Shown: positions 24,944-25,292 of the stretch, piece by piece
How positions within the stretch are numbered: position 1 is the stretch's first letter
Layout: every line of letters begins with the position of its first letter
Source of the DNA: CAZOWL01 sp964583605
GTDB taxonomy: Bacteria; Pseudomonadota; Gammaproteobacteria; Chromatiales; Chromatiaceae
Assembly (NCBI GenBank): GCA_964583605.1
Contig: CAZOWL010000064.1
Span: 1-25,292, forward strand
DNA length: 25,292 nt
Direction: 5' to 3'
Translations under genes and position numbers: made by a program
The notes under the pieces: generated by a model
The model's input: only the letters and a program-made list of their open reading frames with translations
The model's database searches: none
Told to the model about the DNA's origin: nothing

Positions 24944-25191
24944 TCCACGTCCTCTACTTCGCACGTTTGCGCGAGCAACTCGGCACCGCGGGCGAAGAGT
25001 TGGCCGCGCCGACACCGCTGACCGCGGGCGCTCTCATCGACCGCCTGGCGGAGCGCGGAGGGAGATGGGCCGAGGTCTTCGACCCGGGGCCAGGACTCCT
25101 CGTTGCCGTCAACCAGAGCATGGCCCGCCCCGACACCCTGTTGCGCGACGGAGATGAAGTTGCCTTCTTTCCCCCGGTGACAGGGGGCTAA
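24940..25191 (+). CDS. moaD: Molybdopterin synthase sulfur carrier subunit MoaD
   Basis: An 83-residue ubiquitin-like protein (MIHVLYFARLREQLGTAGEE) ending in PPVTGG, the double-glycine tail that is adenylylated and thiocarboxylated before sulfur is given to precursor Z. The ATGA overlap with moeA implies translational coupling. moaE, its usual partner, is not in the window; repeat copy 6 follows immediately. Confidence 0.95.
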   Translation: MIHVLYFARLREQLGTAGEELAAPTPLTAGALIDRLAERGGRWAEVFDPGPGLLVAVNQSMARPDTLLRDGDEVAFFPPVTGG

Positions 25192-25280
25192 CGATCATGG
25201 GACGAGGCGAGCCACCCCAGATGATGAAAGGTCGCCTTCGCCCCTGATCGTTCCCTCACCCCAACCCTCTCCCAGAGGGC
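25191..25280 (-). repeat. Dispersed palindromic repeat, copy 6 (inverted, shortened)
   Basis: An inverted copy begins at the moaD stop codon with CGATCATGGGACGAGGCGAG and runs to CTCTCCCAGAGGG. The outer end (GTGCTNCGCGA...CAT part) is absent; unrelated TGATCTTTACCC follows. The gene therefore ends directly in the repeat, which could act as a 3' hairpin. Confidence 0.85.
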
Positions 25281-25292
25281 TGATCTTTACCC

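Overview
The window is GC-rich DNA from a gammaproteobacterium. The gene content (TldD/PmbA, ArgE, a tandem glycine riboswitch with split gcvP, a VPLPA/PEP-CTERM-type protein, the GNAT-C39 plus RimK-like pair and an LPAEERLRG-tailed protein) fits a purple sulfur bacterium of the Chromatiaceae or a close relative. That placement is inference from gene content and style. No rRNA, tRNA, CRISPR array or complete insertion sequence was seen.

Layout. (1) 165-2980: tldD and pmbA, the two halves of the TldD/E protease, on the plus strand. (2) 2982-4576, minus strand: argE followed by a divergent P-II-like protein. (3) 4846-8959, plus strand: a GNAT/C39-peptidase fusion overlapping a RimK-family ATP-grasp ligase, then an RsmF-like rRNA m5C methyltransferase. 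(4) 9086-11064: a minus-strand PilZ-like gene, an AT-rich divergent promoter region, a small plus-strand gene, two tandem copies of a dispersed repeat, and a 34-residue minus-strand membrane peptide too short for normal ORF calling. (5) 11068-13016: a two-gene split transketolase. (6) 13146-17031, accessory: a frameshifted Uma2 gene, a VPLPA-CTERM protein behind a sigma-54-like promoter with upstream direct repeats, an intergenic hairpin, a protein with six 9-residue repeats at its C-terminus, and a HepT/MntA (HEPN/MNT) toxin-antitoxin pair. (7) 17141-25191: decamer repeats, a sigma-70 promoter, a tandem glycine riboswitch and a terminator, then gcvT-gcvH-gcvPA-tpx-gcvPB-dgkA-moaB-moeA-moaD, all on the plus strand with short gaps or overlaps.

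A family of roughly 125-bp palindromic repeats occurs six times (1-96, 4741-4866, 10322-10442, 10443-10563, 16033-16159, 25191-25280), in both orientations and at both window ends. It folds into two hairpins. Its outer end carries a Shine-Dalgarno-like stretch and a GTG codon. In two places this outer end forms the start of an unrelated gene, so the GNAT/C39 protein and the repeat-tailed protein share the N-terminal motif MLR-[DE]-FH-[GS]-NV.

The features most worth follow-up are this repeat-borne translation start, the GNAT-C39/ATP-grasp pair with no visible substrate, the 34-residue membrane peptide, and the paired operator-like repeats upstream of the sigma-54 promoter.
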